Assembly: GCA_029964075.1 (NCBI GenBank)
Contig: CM057142.1
Location: forward strand, 37,450,392 to 37,514,391
Origin: Patiria pectinifera
Lineage: Eukaryota; Echinodermata; Asteroidea; Valvatida; Asterinidae
Direction: 5' to 3'
Length of the DNA: 64,000 nt
This document shows positions 1 through 9,715 of this stretch, one piece after another. The first letter of the stretch is position 1; every line of letters starts with the position of its first letter. The translations under genes were made by a program, and so were the position numbers. The notes under the pieces were generated by a model. The model worked only from the letters and a program-made list of their open reading frames with translations, searched no databases and had not been told where the DNA came from.

Positions 1-150
1 TTTACGACGAAATGATGAATACGGTTTGAAATGGTGTAGTTTTGTTTTGATCCACCCCTCCTACAACCAATCAAATAAGGCGCGCGGTTGCTAAACAACC
101 ATCCGTCCAATCACTGCTTTAGCTATTAAAAACAATGATGTCATCGTTGA

Positions 151-200
151 GACATGTCCAGACTTGTCCAGACTTGCCCGGACTTGCCCGCACTTGTCCG
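151..200. repeat. Tandem 10-mer array (five units)
   Basis: Five consecutive 10-bp units in perfect register follow the pattern GACTTGTCCR with small changes (gacatgtcca, gacttgtcca, gacttgcccg twice, cacttgtccg). The array runs directly into an NRF1-like palindrome. Such an array could be a transposon sub-terminal repeat or a cluster of binding sites; the sequence does not decide between these. Confidence 0.8.
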
Positions 201-210
201 CGCATGCGCA
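199..210. promoter_or_regulatory. NRF1-like palindrome
   Basis: CGCGCATGCGCA fits the NRF1 consensus YGCGCAYGCGCR at every position. It immediately follows the 10-mer array. A second perfect match (TGCGCATGCGCA) lies at 335-346 and a near match at 410-420 in the neighbouring palindrome. Whether any is bound is inference; no coding exon follows closely. Confidence 0.4.
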
Positions 211-274
211 GTGCTAACGCACGCCATATACACATCCAAAACATAAACAATAAAAAGAAACAGAAAAAATGTGT

Positions 275-480
275 GGCGTAAATCACACCCCGTTTTGTGT
301 GGTGGAGGTGGAGGGAATTGTGGAGGGAGTGAATTGCGCATGCGCAGCATCAACTCGTGACGTCATCCAGTCACGCCCACATTCTGTGACGTCATCCTAT
401 GACGTCATTACGCATGCGCAATTCACTCCCTCCACAATTCCCTCCACCTCCACCACACAAAACGGGGTGTGATTTACGCC
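275..480. mobile_element. Palindromic element with 70-bp perfect arms
   Basis: The left arm (275-344) and right arm (411-480) are exact reverse complements over 70 bp, separated by a 66-bp spacer. The arms end inward in an NRF1-like GCGCATGCGC core. The spacer holds three perfect TGACGTCA palindromes at 358-365, 387-394 and 400-407. Perfect arms imply a young or gene-converted foldback element. No clear target duplication is seen, so the class is unassigned. A DNA cruciform or hairpin RNA could form here. Confidence 0.75.
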
Positions 481-528
481 GCACCTACTACTCTGATTGC
501 TTGATGTATCATGCTTTACCTAAGTTAC

Positions 529-592
529 AATTTTAGAGGTGGGAGGAAAAGCCCAGAAGAATATTCTGGAGAAAACCCACGGAATCAGGATT
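529..592 (-). repeat. Fragment of tRNA-derived SINE
   Basis: This segment (gaggtgggaggaaaagccca onward) matches the internal part of the SINEs at 21603-21882 and 49027-49302. It lacks the tRNA-like head and the tail. In copy C the complete SINE sits at the equivalent place, so the copy A version has been cut down by deletions on both sides. Confidence 0.7.
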
Positions 593-597
593 ACTTG

Positions 598-2160
598 ACT
601 AATCCTAACGAAAATTCCTTTTTCCTTAATCCTACACCAAAAACAAAAATCCATGAAATAGTTTAACTCTGTCATAACCAATATGAGTGATCCCCTAGTG
701 ATCCCCATTTTGAAAAAATCTCTCTATCTAAAGGGTTTTTCCCAGATAAATTGAAAATTTTCAAAGTCACTCCTACATTTAAAAAAGAAGACCCTGCTGA
801 GCTTTGAAATCATATACCAATTTAAGTACTCTCCTGTTTTTCCTACATTCTTGAAAAAGTTTCGTACAAAAGGAGACAGTAAAATGATAATCAATATGGT
901 TTTCGATCTAGTTTCTCCACTTCAATGGGACTTATTGACGTAGAAGATAAATAGCCAAAACCTTTGATAAGAATGCCTTTTCAATTGGTATTTTCTTAGA
1001 TTTATCAAAAGCTTTTGATACCATAAACCATGGTATCTGCGGGGTTGCCCATGACTGGTTTGCAGGTTATTTGAATAATCGTCAACAGTGTGCAAGTTTT
1101 AACTATTGCCTGTCTGATTTAAAAATCTCAGTTAAAAATTTCATGCGGAGTACCCCCAGGGCTCTCAGCTAGGACCTTTGCTCTTTTTAATCTACATTAA
1201 TGATATTTCAACGACATCTAAATTGTTGTCCTTTATATTATATGCTGATGACATTAGTTTATTCTATGGTAACAAAGATCTTATTTCCCTCTTTAATAAT
1301 GTCAACAATGGACTGATCAGTAGGTAATTGGTTAAAAGCTAACCGTTTATCTCTTAACCTAACTAAATGTAATTATATGATCTTCAGTAACAGGGACAAA
1401 CAGAATAATTCATCAAACTTAAATATTTTATTGGATAACACAACTGTCAAGAAGGTAGATCAGTTCAGATGTTTAGGTATTATCAATGATGACAGATTGA
1501 TATGGACATATCACATCGATGAGATTGTAAATAAAGTATCTAAGAGTATTGGAGTTATCAACATATTATGTTGTTTCCGTTTAGGTATTAAATAAAGAAG
1601 TATTAATGAACTATATGGAGATATAGTTCATTAATACTTCTTTATTTTTCTTACTGTAACATTGTTTGTGAAAATACATTCCGTACGAATTTAGATAAAC
1701 TAATAAAATTGCAGAAAAAAAGTTGTTCGCATTATTACCAATTCACCATATAGGGCCCACAGTCAACCACTCTTACATGAGCTAAAATATAACAAACCTA
1801 AATAAAAAAGCATAACAAACCTAAATAAATACCAACAAGCACTATTTGTGTACATGTTTATGAATAGTTTACTGCCCATTTTCTATTCAAACATGTTTGT
1901 ACTTGTATAGCTAAAACACTCTCGTGGGGGGGGGGGGGTCCACCAACTTACATTTCCACATGTCGCAACAAAGAACATCTGCCTTTCAATACAACATTAA
2001 ATACTCAGAGCCTAAATTATGGAATAAAATAATCTACCATTTCCTCTATGATGTTCACGGTCATAAAATATTTTTCAACGCAAACTTAAATTGTACCTTA
2101 TGTAATGTAAAATATGTTGTGTCTCTGCCCTTGGACTTTGTATGGCAATCCTACTCGTAG
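598..2160 (+). mobile_element. Decayed Jockey-like non-LTR retrotransposon (3' part)
   Basis: Translation in shifting frames shows reverse-transcriptase blocks: an [14 protein letters not shown] stretch near 1000-1030, a CGVPQG-like block near 1145-1165, a YADD-like block near 1242-1260, and an open piece at 1377-1595 with the FRCLGIINDD block usual downstream of the RT core. A C-terminal open piece lies at 1924-2160. Stops and frameshifts are frequent. The same element is on the minus strand at about 47460-49010 in intron 1 of copy C, so it entered before A and C separated. I cannot place it in a clade beyond a Jockey-like type. Confidence 0.7.
1590..1647. repeat. 27-bp perfect hairpin, specific to copy A
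   Basis: Arms 1590-1616 and 1621-1647 are exact reverse complements around the 4-base loop GGAG. The equivalent place in copy C (about 47945-47990, minus strand) has only one arm, followed directly by the LINE sequence. The second arm was therefore made locally in copy A, as expected from template switching or snap-back repair. Confidence 0.8.
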
Positions 2161-2314
2161 CCCATTATAAGTATTTTTCATAACTTATTTTCTGTAATTA
2201 TTCGTCTGGTTTTTTTTTGTGTGTAATGGCATGCCTGATATACAAGCTATGCTTTTAAAGTTTTGCCCCCTCTAGTGGCCTTTATATCTTGTTCAATTGT
2301 TATATCCTTCTTCA

Positions 2315-2475
2315 CAACCTCGTCCCCAGTGCTTACTTTATTTCCAACCGCGTTTCCAATAGTAAACCCTGGATAGGAAACTTTCTTCCTGTATCCTGAT
2401 TGGATACCGCAATTGGCTAGTAATGGATTTTTATCGTGTACTTGGTGCTATATATTCACAACGTGCAGTACGATC
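2315..2475 (+). repeat. Partial copy of the DNA element at 60326-60813
   Basis: The stretch beginning cctcgtccccagtgcttact shares long similarity with the left third of the element at 60326-60480, including the segments ggataggaaac and gcaattggctagtaatgga. It lies upstream of exon 2 of copy A and is absent at the corresponding place in copy C, so it arrived or was exchanged after the A/C duplication. Confidence 0.6.
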
Positions 2476-2621
2476 CGCCCTTGCATTTTTTTGAAAGGAA
2501 GTTGGACCTTACTCGTACACTTGGGTAGTTCCTTGGTTTTTCTTTGTACTCGCTTTATCGGATAATAAGCAGGGGTGTTTATACTTACATCTCTTTATTT
2601 TTTATTTCTTATGTAATCAAG

Positions 2622-2765
2622 GTCTCTTTGCTAGGCCACTGGAGGTCATGTTTGGTTCCCGCACTGTAGTGACGGTCGCTGGTTTCTTGGTTGGGGTATC
2701 CGTGATCATCGCTTCTTTTTCCACCAGTGTTGTAATGCTGACACTGACGTTGGCACTGATAGCAG
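2622..2765 (+). pseudogene. Copy A, exon 2 remnant
   Basis: This exon encodes 48 codons covering one membrane segment around [18 protein letters not shown]. Its length and phase equal those of exon 2 in copies B and C (144 nt, phase 1 to 1). It differs from C at only a few residues (S for T after FG, A for G, V for A). Confidence 0.8.
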
Positions 2766-4059
2766 GTAAAGATGTCTGTGTTTCATTTGGAGGATTTTCT
2801 TGCATGATAGTGACATTATTAGACAAGAAACCTCATTGTTTTCACATTGAATGTCTGCAATTTATTTAATGTGAAACACTCTTACTCTTAGTACAAGGAG
2901 CGATTCGACATTGATTCTGCATCAGTGGCGTATACGGGGGGGGGGGGAAGAGCAAGGTGTTATTTTTTTTAAAATATCGTAAACGTTTCGACGGTTTTCA
3001 GACGGTTCAGACGTCGATACAGTTAAGTCTTAATTTTGCCCCCTGTAGCATGAAAAGCTGGATACATCGCTGTTCTGCATTCCTTTTGCGTTAGGACTCA
3101 GCAGTTTTAACGGTTTTTTGCATGTGATGTTAGTCATGTTGTGCATTTTTTTTCATTCTGCGCCGCTTCAAGGACAGTAAGTTTAACCATTACTAATACA
3201 TTATAATTTAGGCAGGACACGCAAAACCTGTTTACAACAGGTGTTTTCGCAGCTTGAAGGTTGAAAAACCTTCAGAATTAGCAGTTGTATCGATTTATAT
3301 CAATTCAAATTAGTGAAGAGAGTTTTTTTTAAGAAAGCTAGAAGAACAGCGAGAAGTTAAAAAAACCTCTTTGCGGCGACTTTCTCACCATTGTAGTTTC
3401 ACATCCGAACGGAAACGTAAACGTATATGTTTAGTTAAAGGGACATTACGTACTGAAATACGCCCAATTGGGCTACGAAACGCGTTTTAAAAGAAATTAT
3501 ATTACATGGAAAGAGCATTTAAATGTAGTAGGATATAAACGTCCACACAACCATCCTTTAAATACTGTGCGTTTTTTATGTTATTCTTGCGAGAACCATG
3601 TGAGGACGAGTTTTGGGGATTACTATTTGGACTCTCAAAAATTGAGCTGCTGAGTTCTTCTTGTGAAGCCTGCCGCACAGTGCATTGCATTCTACGGACG
3701 TACGAGAAACAATATTGTTGTATGGTGCTGTGTGTATTATGTGAAACACACAACATGTAATGTCTGGTTGAATGTACACGGCTGGAAATACGTATGCGAC
3801 AAAATTTCCGCCGCGTTCGATGTAAACAACCGATTTTTCGTCTTTTCTCGGGAACGGTAAGACAAGGTTATAGTTTCCTTTCAACCAGACCTTAAAATAG
3901 GATAAGTAAACTATCCAAAACATAAAATTTTCGAGGATTTCAGGACGTAATACCCCTTCAAAATGAATCGTATTACACAGTGACAGTGTGGCGCATAGCA
4001 TATCGCCAGGTGGCGCAACTGTAGGCCCATCATGACTCGCTCGTATTCTCGTCTTTCAG

Positions 4060-4316
4060 GACCTTCTTTGAGTGTCGTCAATATTCTGTCAAGGAGCTTG
4101 ATGGGCCGTCATTTTACGACACACTATGCCACAGCAAATGCAATTGGAACATCGGGGGGCTCTGTTGGCTTGATCACCGTGGCGCCATTTACTCAGCTTC
4201 TGCTGAATACTTATGGCTGGAGAGGTACTTTCCTCATTCTGATCTGTTGGCATGTGCTTTCGCATGGATGGAGTTAGTGACGGCCGTGTCATATTTCAGT
4301 CTTGGATTCTTTCCAG
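4060..4316 (+). pseudogene. Copy A, exon 3 remnant with 604-nt deletion
   Basis: The first part encodes the conserved transporter loop and helix ([18 protein letters not shown]). The deletion junction is at 4239-4241, where CTG is shared by both breakpoints as judged from copies B and C. Downstream, the last 75 nt (catgtgctttcgcatggatg onward) are read in the wrong frame. The donor ccag/gtaag is kept. Confidence 0.85.
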
Positions 4317-4674
4317 GTAAGACACATAACATAATCTGCATATAATATCTTGTCACGACTATCAAACTGAAATCAGAGTAAATAGTTTTGATATTATTTT
4401 TAGCAGTTATATACTGTAATTGATGCTTTACAAAATGCAGTCGATTAAAACAGCCACAAAAAAAATGTGAGCTGGACTTTTACCGCAAGCTAAAAATCGC
4501 GCCCGTATTTTGAAAAATCACGCCCGTATTTTGAAACAATTATACAGTTATTTTTGACGTTGTGTGTTTGAGGACAAGTAAAATGATTTTTTTTTTACAT
4601 TTTTCTGTGACTGTTTTGTAGTCTTAAATAACTTTGTTTCAGTTTGTGAAACTTTTTCCCCACTATTCTTGTAG

Positions 4675-4826
4675 GCTGGTTATACGACCAGAGTGGCAGT
4701 TACGATTCGTCCTTTGTCATCTTGGGATGTATATCGTATCTGTCGTTGGCGGCGCTGATGGTGGAATGGTTCTTGGCTAGATGGCCAGATGGCAAAAGTA
4801 GGAGAAATAACAAACGAGAACCGTAG
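4675..4826 (+). pseudogene. Copy A, exon 4 remnant
   Basis: The acceptor ttgtag/gc opens the last exon, which encodes [19 protein letters not shown] and continues to a TAG at 4824-4826. It has the same 152-nt length as exon 4 of copy B. A polyadenylation-type AATAAA follows at 5173-5178. Confidence 0.75.
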
Positions 4827-5172
4827 TTCGACTATCTTCGCTCAAGCCCATGCTAGACGATCGCAGTTTAATAACGGTCGAGTCAGTTGGAACAGCCTAC
4901 GGAGGTTGATCACCGGATGGTTAAAATAGCCGCGCCAATCACAACGCACAACAGGAATCAAGGACCGAAACAGTTTCGTGATATCGGTTGAACAGGCATC
5001 GTTGTATAGTAGTATCACATTCTTAGTTCTGGAAGAATTCATATAAAGTATTTATGTCTTTACCGGTCATTTATTCACCAAAAAATGTAATTTTGAATGA
5101 CAGCATGACTTGTGGGGTTAAGGAGTACTTTTATCATTCTTACATAGGCTATAACTTGTACTATATTTCTAA

Positions 5173-5178
5173 AATAAA
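5173..5178 (+). promoter_or_regulatory. Candidate poly(A) signal, copy A
   Basis: AATAAA lies about 350 bp after the copy A stop codon. The same hexamer in the same context follows copies B (27758-27763) and C (43902-43907, minus strand), supporting it as the shared ancestral cleavage signal. Confidence 0.55.
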
Positions 5179-6583
5179 GCTATCACATCTTTTGCTTTAA
5201 CTTTTTTAATACATAGTATAAATACATGATTTAATCTGATTTATAAGATTATTGACCTTTGTTAATAATCAAGTGTCATTTGTTTACTTTCATCTTAATA
5301 GTTAGAAAATATCAGATGACAATTTTATTTGGTTAAAGACCTGTGGACGTTATGCCTTGTCAACTACCCAAACGGTTTAATTCAAGTAATTATTGTCGCG
5401 AGCTTTATTCAGAATATTTAAGTTAACCTTTATCTGTCATTCCCTTTGATGTTCTTTTCATCGCATACTCATTGCAATTTAATTCATTAACTTTAATCCT
5501 TCTTATCTTTCACCTTTATACTTTGCTACTTGTTATAAATTTACACTTTAAAAACTCCTACCCCGGGTGATGCTGATTATAATAACTTTTGTGAGCGGAC
5601 GGTGGGGCGGTGGCGATGAAAATTTGAGTCTGCCAAGCAGAAATGGCTGCTGCGTTCTTGCTGGCACTTGCTGCACTTTCGTAACTTTTTGACATTTCCC
5701 TGCTTTTCTTTTTCTTATGACAATTTCGCGCGTTGTTGCTGTGATATTATTTCGTGAAGGACTGTTCTTCGTAAGAGCCTATGTGTACCATATGTGAACC
5801 ACACTTACTGTGCTTCCTGAACCTTTTCTGCAAAAAGTTTGCTACCTGGCATTATGTCATTTATCCTAACAACACAATGTTTACTATTAACACCGCTAAA
5901 ACTGCCCAATGTCCAGGATTCTGGTGCATTTCTTGTTGAACAGTTGTGACATGACTTGTGTGGCTCTTCGTGAAAACAAAAATCTCAGTTGACCTACGTT
6001 TACGCCTTTTCGTGCAATAGGTCTTGTACGCGTTCAAGGGGCCAACATGTTTGTGTCTCTTCGTGAAAACGCAAAATGCAATTATCGAGATAGTGCCCCT
6101 TGTATCATTAATGAAATTGGGAAATTAATGATGTTTTGGGCTTACAGAAGCATGTCAAAATGGTTAAGTACAACGTTTTAAAACAAAATAGAGAAAAAAA
6201 TTAAGTGACGTATGTGTCTCTTCGTTAAAACGTTCACGAATATAGATAAATAATCATTTGGCAGTTAAACTCAATTGCCACTGCATTTTTTACAAGTAAT
6301 TTTGTAACGTTTTCTCATATTTTTTGCAATATAATTATGTACGAAAAATTTGTCAATGTCATGTCATTTTACAAATAATGTTCTTTGCAACAGCATTATT
6401 TACAAATAATTTGTCAACATTATGTCTTTATTCACAACATTTCTTTTTGCAAGAGCTTTATTTTTGTAATAGTTTTTGACAAAGTATAATTCTTTATATG
6501 TAATTTGCATGCATGTTATCCTTGTTTACCAAGTCATTACTTATTTAAAATGCTAACAAAGACATTTTGATTCATATATAATC
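5179..6583. other. Non-coding 3' flank, partly shared with copy B
   Basis: From here to about 6083 the sequence aligns with 27764-28659 downstream of copy B. It is AT-rich, with no recognisable gene. The motif CTCTTCGTGAAAAC recurs near 5967, 6057 and (one change) 6218. After 6083 the sequence is unique in the window and very AT-rich. Confidence 0.6.
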
Positions 6584-7505
6584 AATGTTTACATTTTCTT
6601 ACTAATTTTAACACCGCATTCTACATGGAGGTTTGAATATTGCATCCAGGATTGACTGATTGATTCTGGTAAACTAAAAAAATATTCAGAGTTTCCCAGT
6701 AAACTGCAACATACTTCCTGCAATATTAAAAGTGACCACAATGCTATTTTACTAAGCAATAACCTCCCAGAATACCCCAGAGGTCCTGGGTTATAGAAAT
6801 TCAGTGCTGAGCTGGTGACCAATCCTCGGTATAAAAACATGTTTCAGAGCATCATTAAGCAGTGTGAGACAGATGAACAAGTATACTCTCAGTCAAAGAA
6901 AATCACTTGGGAAACGTTCAAAGTAAAAGGTAAGGAAGCATTTTCTTTCAAGGACCATAGCAAGTGAAAAAAGTACCAGCACTGAGAAACTGAGAAAAGA
7001 GCTGCTTGTCTTGCATGGTAGATGGGACAACTCCCACAACAAAATCTGAACCTTAAAATCAGCAAAATAAAAACCAGGCTGAGCTAGAACGAATAGTTGC
7101 CTACAAAACAAAAGGTGTCATCAATCGCTCCAGAGTGAAATGGTCCGAAACCTGGTGAAAAAAACCCAATAAATATTTCATGGGCCATGAAAAAAATTAG
7201 GGCTATTAAAAAGGTGATGGTTTTCCTTAAAGCAACAGATGGTAAAATTGTTAACGATCATGCCTCCATTATGAATTTTTTTTTTTACTATTATACGGAG
7301 CTTTATTCATCAAAAACATTCCTGAAAAAAAAAAATCAGTATTTAAATGACATAACGAGTGATCAATAAGTCAATGAATCGATGTGAAGGCTTACTGACA
7401 ATAAAAGAATGTGAAGATGCGCTATTCGCTATGAAAAATAACAAAGCTCCAGGGCCCGATGGGATTTCTGTCGAGTTTTATTAAACTTGTTGGCATGACA
7501 TACAG
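6584..7505 (+). mobile_element. Decayed L1/Tx1-like LINE fragment
   Basis: Frame-shifted translation gives a block resembling the inter-domain region of L1/Tx1-type ORF2 (RSRVKWSE near 7128-7150, then a GKIVNDHASIMNFF-like linker at 7240-7290). An RT-1-like block with NNKAPGPDGISVEFY follows at about 7440-7482. Multiple stops and poly(A)/poly(T) slips show it is dead. It has no identifiable ends. Family assignment rests only on these recognisable blocks. Confidence 0.6.
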
Positions 7506-7805
7506 TGTGAGTAAAAAAAAAATATTTGTAGCACCAAAAAAAATACTGACTGGAAAGCCAATTTTAGAAACTACTTTTAGATGAAAAAATTTACCAGATA
7601 TATATGATAATATTTTGCGTATATGCCGCTTGATTCAAGAGAATCACACGATTTCTCAGTTTTGTGAGTATTATTTTTCTACTTGATGCCAATGGTTCCG
7701 TCGTGGCGCAAGGAAATCGCAGGTCGACCTGAGGCCGGCTTATGGGGTTCGGGGCCCGCCCAAGCTCAACGCCCGCCTGGCCAGATTTCCCAGTTGCGTA
7801 TACGA
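7506..7805. other. Unassigned linker
   Basis: This stretch joins the L1-like fragment to the next LINE. It is AT-rich on the left and GC-richer on the right (7690-7800). I see no coding block, terminal repeat or RNA gene. Confidence 0.4.
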
Positions 7806-9055
7806 CCCAAGTACTAAAGCCTTTGATTTGGTAAACCATGAAATTGCTGTTGACAAACTGTTGGAGTTGGGTGTATCGCCTGCTATTGTGCAATGGATTG
7901 TTAGTTTCCTAACTGGTCGTCAACAAAGGGTTAGGTATAAACAAACATTTTCTGATTGGCATACTCTTTCTGGGGGTGTGCCCCAAGGTACTAAACTCGG
8001 ACCTGTTGTATTCCTTGCCTATATTAATAACGCCGTTGACTGTACTCAGAATAAATGCTGGAAATATGTAGATGATCTCACTCTCAGCGAAAATAGACAC
8101 ATTACTGGTGTAAGCAGGATTCAGGCAGATTTAAACAATCTCAATGACTGGGCATTGGCAAACAAAATCCAATTGAACCCTTCTAAATGTAACACCATGC
8201 AGGTGTACTGTGGGAAAAAAGATCCTCCCTTCGTTCAATATTCCATTTCCAATGTTCATCTTCAACAGGTTCCCAGTGTGAAGTTGTTAGGTGTTACATT
8301 GCAAAACAACTTAAAATGGGATGCCCATGTCATGGAGATTGTTAAAAAAGCCAACATGAAACTTTTCATGCTTAGGAAACTCAAAATGACAGGGTTAACT
8401 GACAAAGAGCTTGTGACCGTGTATAAAGGTTATATTAGGCCTGTTATAGAATATGCTGCCCCATTGTGGCACTCGGGCATCACCACAACTCTTTCTAATC
8501 TATTGGAATCAGTTCAAAGAAGAGTGTGCCACATTATATTGGGTCAAAAATATACTGGATATGAACAAGCTTTGACCAGTTTTGGTTTGGAACCCTTGGA
8601 CATGCGCAGAACCTCCCTTTGTAACAAATTTGCAATGAAATCCTTTAACTCAAGCAAATTCAATGAGTGGTTTGTCAAATCTAAAAGCACCCATACTATG
8701 AATCTCCGGTCCAAACGAACACTTCATGTTCCATCTTGTAAAACAACCCGTTTTTATAATAGCCCAGTCCCATATCTCAACAGACTTGTTAATAGCGCAC
8801 TGAGTTCACTCCCACCAGCCCAATGAAATTACCGGTTCTTTTTAGCATAGTACATGTATTGTTTTTCTGTGCAATTTTTGATATGTATACTATATTTTTT
8901 GTACTTACAATTTTCCTTTGTTTTTACCGTTTACTCTTTGTGATTTTAACCTCATCTAATGTTTATTGAAATTTGTATGTAAACTGACTTGTAATTCAGC
9001 CTGTGGGCTGCTATAAGCAGTGTTTTAATAAACCACAAATAATAATAATAAAAAA
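7806..9055 (+). mobile_element. 5'-truncated CR1/Jockey-like LINE with simple tail
   Basis: The element enters within reverse transcriptase (TKAFDLVNHE), has one open frame to 8826, a 3' untranslated region of about 200 bp and an AATAATAATAATA tail at 9040-9055. Truncation at the 5' end and a short-repeat tail are typical of target-primed insertion. The open frame and tidy tail suggest a fairly young insertion. It abuts a Gypsy gag fragment at 9061. Confidence 0.8.
7828..8826 (+). CDS. Reverse transcriptase, C-terminal part of LINE ORF2
   Basis: A 332-codon open frame carries the RT palm. The GGVPQGTKLGPVVFLAYINN block is near residues 49-68, and YVDDLTL with the catalytic DD pair is near residues 80-86. 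The thumb-like LLGVTLQNNLKWDAHV block is near 152-167, followed by a C-terminal domain with RPVIEYAAPLWHSG. The endonuclease and RT N-terminus are absent, so the product would be inactive alone. The first ATG is just the first methionine after the truncation point. Sense strand and frame are certain; the clade (CR1 or Jockey group) is inferred from motif style. Confidence 0.85.
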   Translation: MVNHEIAVDKLLELGVSPAIVQWIVSFLTGRQQRVRYKQTFSDWHTLSGGVPQGTKLGPVVFLAYINNAVDCTQNKCWKYVDDLTLSENRHITGVSRIQADLNNLNDWALANKIQLNPSKCNTMQVYCGKKDPPFVQYSISNVHLQQVPSVKLLGVTLQNNLKWDAHVMEIVKKANMKLFMLRKLKMTGLTDKELVTVYKGYIRPVIEYAAPLWHSGITTTLSNLLESVQRRVCHIILGQKYTGYEQALTSFGLEPLDMRRTSLCNKFAMKSFNSSKFNEWFVKSKSTHTMNLRSKRTLHVPSCKTTRFYNSPVPYLNRLVNSALSSLPPAQ

Positions 9056-9060
9056 GTCAT

Positions 9061-9290
9061 GCTAGAGGCCAGCAGTGCAAGTACTGTCACAAAAACAAAA
9101 CTGGACACTTCAGCAGAGTTTGCCGATCCAAGCGCAAACACATGCGAGCTGTGACTGCTCCCAATTATTCTGAAGATGAAATTGAGTTCTTCGTCGGCTC
9201 AGTATCGGGCAACAGTGACCAATCACTCACTTCATGGCGCCAGACCAATGTTGTTGAGAACAAGCCCGTCAACTTCCTGCGTTTGCCCCC
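9061..9290 (+). pseudogene. Gypsy gag zinc-knuckle and protease-leader fragment
   Basis: The frame beginning near 9072 reads a retroviral-type knuckle CKYCHKNKTGHFSRVC (C-x2-C-x6-H-x4-C) and a basic stretch. An acidic linker (EDEIEFFVGSV) follows, ending in KPVNF, the usual lead-in to an aspartic protease. The protease itself is missing: a hAT-like element begins at 9291. The LINE tail bounds it on the left. Confidence 0.65.
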
Positions 9291-9715
9291 CCCCCCAGAT
9301 TTTCCCAAGTGCCCCTTTTGCGACCATATAAATGTGCCCCCTCGAACAGTAAAGTGCCCCTCAAGATACAACAAAAATGCCCTTAAGTATCTTACTATTT
9401 CTTAGAAGTAACCATATCCCAATAATGGTATAGATATTTTTGATATAAACGAGGAATATGAAAACCAAGTCCCAAAACCCATACAATACGGCCTGAAAAA
9501 GGGCACATAATGCCTATTTAGCATATAATCATTGGTTTTGAAGAGCGCCCCCTATGTTGTAAGATGGTACCAGCCCCCCCCCTCCCCCCACCCCCATTTG
9601 ATTCTACGGAGGCCAAGTGTCCGGTGAAAAAAACGTGTCGACATTTCAGCACGGGTTTGCAAGTGCCCCTTTTTGGTGATGCCCCTCCAGTTTCAAACCC
9701 GTTCCGCCGCCGCTG
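9291..9715. mobile_element. Non-autonomous hAT-like element (C-tract family), left end lost
   Basis: The body matches the element at 23630-24044 in inverted orientation over most of its length, including the signatures tcccaagtgcccctttt and tcattggttttgaagagcgc. The right end gttccgccgccgctg corresponds to the other copy's GTTCCGCCGCCCCTG terminus. The left terminal repeat is not intact here. It carries no coding capacity; long C runs are characteristic. Confidence 0.7.

Larger units (their letters stand above)
2622..4826 (+). pseudogene. Monocarboxylate-transporter-like pseudogene, copy A
   Basis: Exon 2 (2622-2765) is complete, with acceptor caag/gt and donor cag/gtaaag. Exon 3 (4060-4316) keeps only its first ~180 and last ~75 nt: 604 nt present in copies B and C are missing, which shifts the frame to an early stop after residues ILICW. 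Exon 4 (4675-4826) is complete to its TAG. No exon 1 is seen in the window upstream, where LINE DNA lies. Splice sites remain consensus, so the locus could still be transcribed, but it cannot make a 12-helix transporter. Exon 2 and exon 3 residues are closer to copy C (for example [10 protein letters not shown]) than to copy B. Confidence 0.85.

Noticed and set aside
4842..5042. 66-codon antisense open frame conserved in the 3' regions of copies A, B (27432-27632) and C (44033-44233)
   Set aside because: The A/B differences within it all change amino acids, with no excess of silent changes. It is antisense to the transporter 3' UTR and has no known motif. Conservation is explained by recent duplication.
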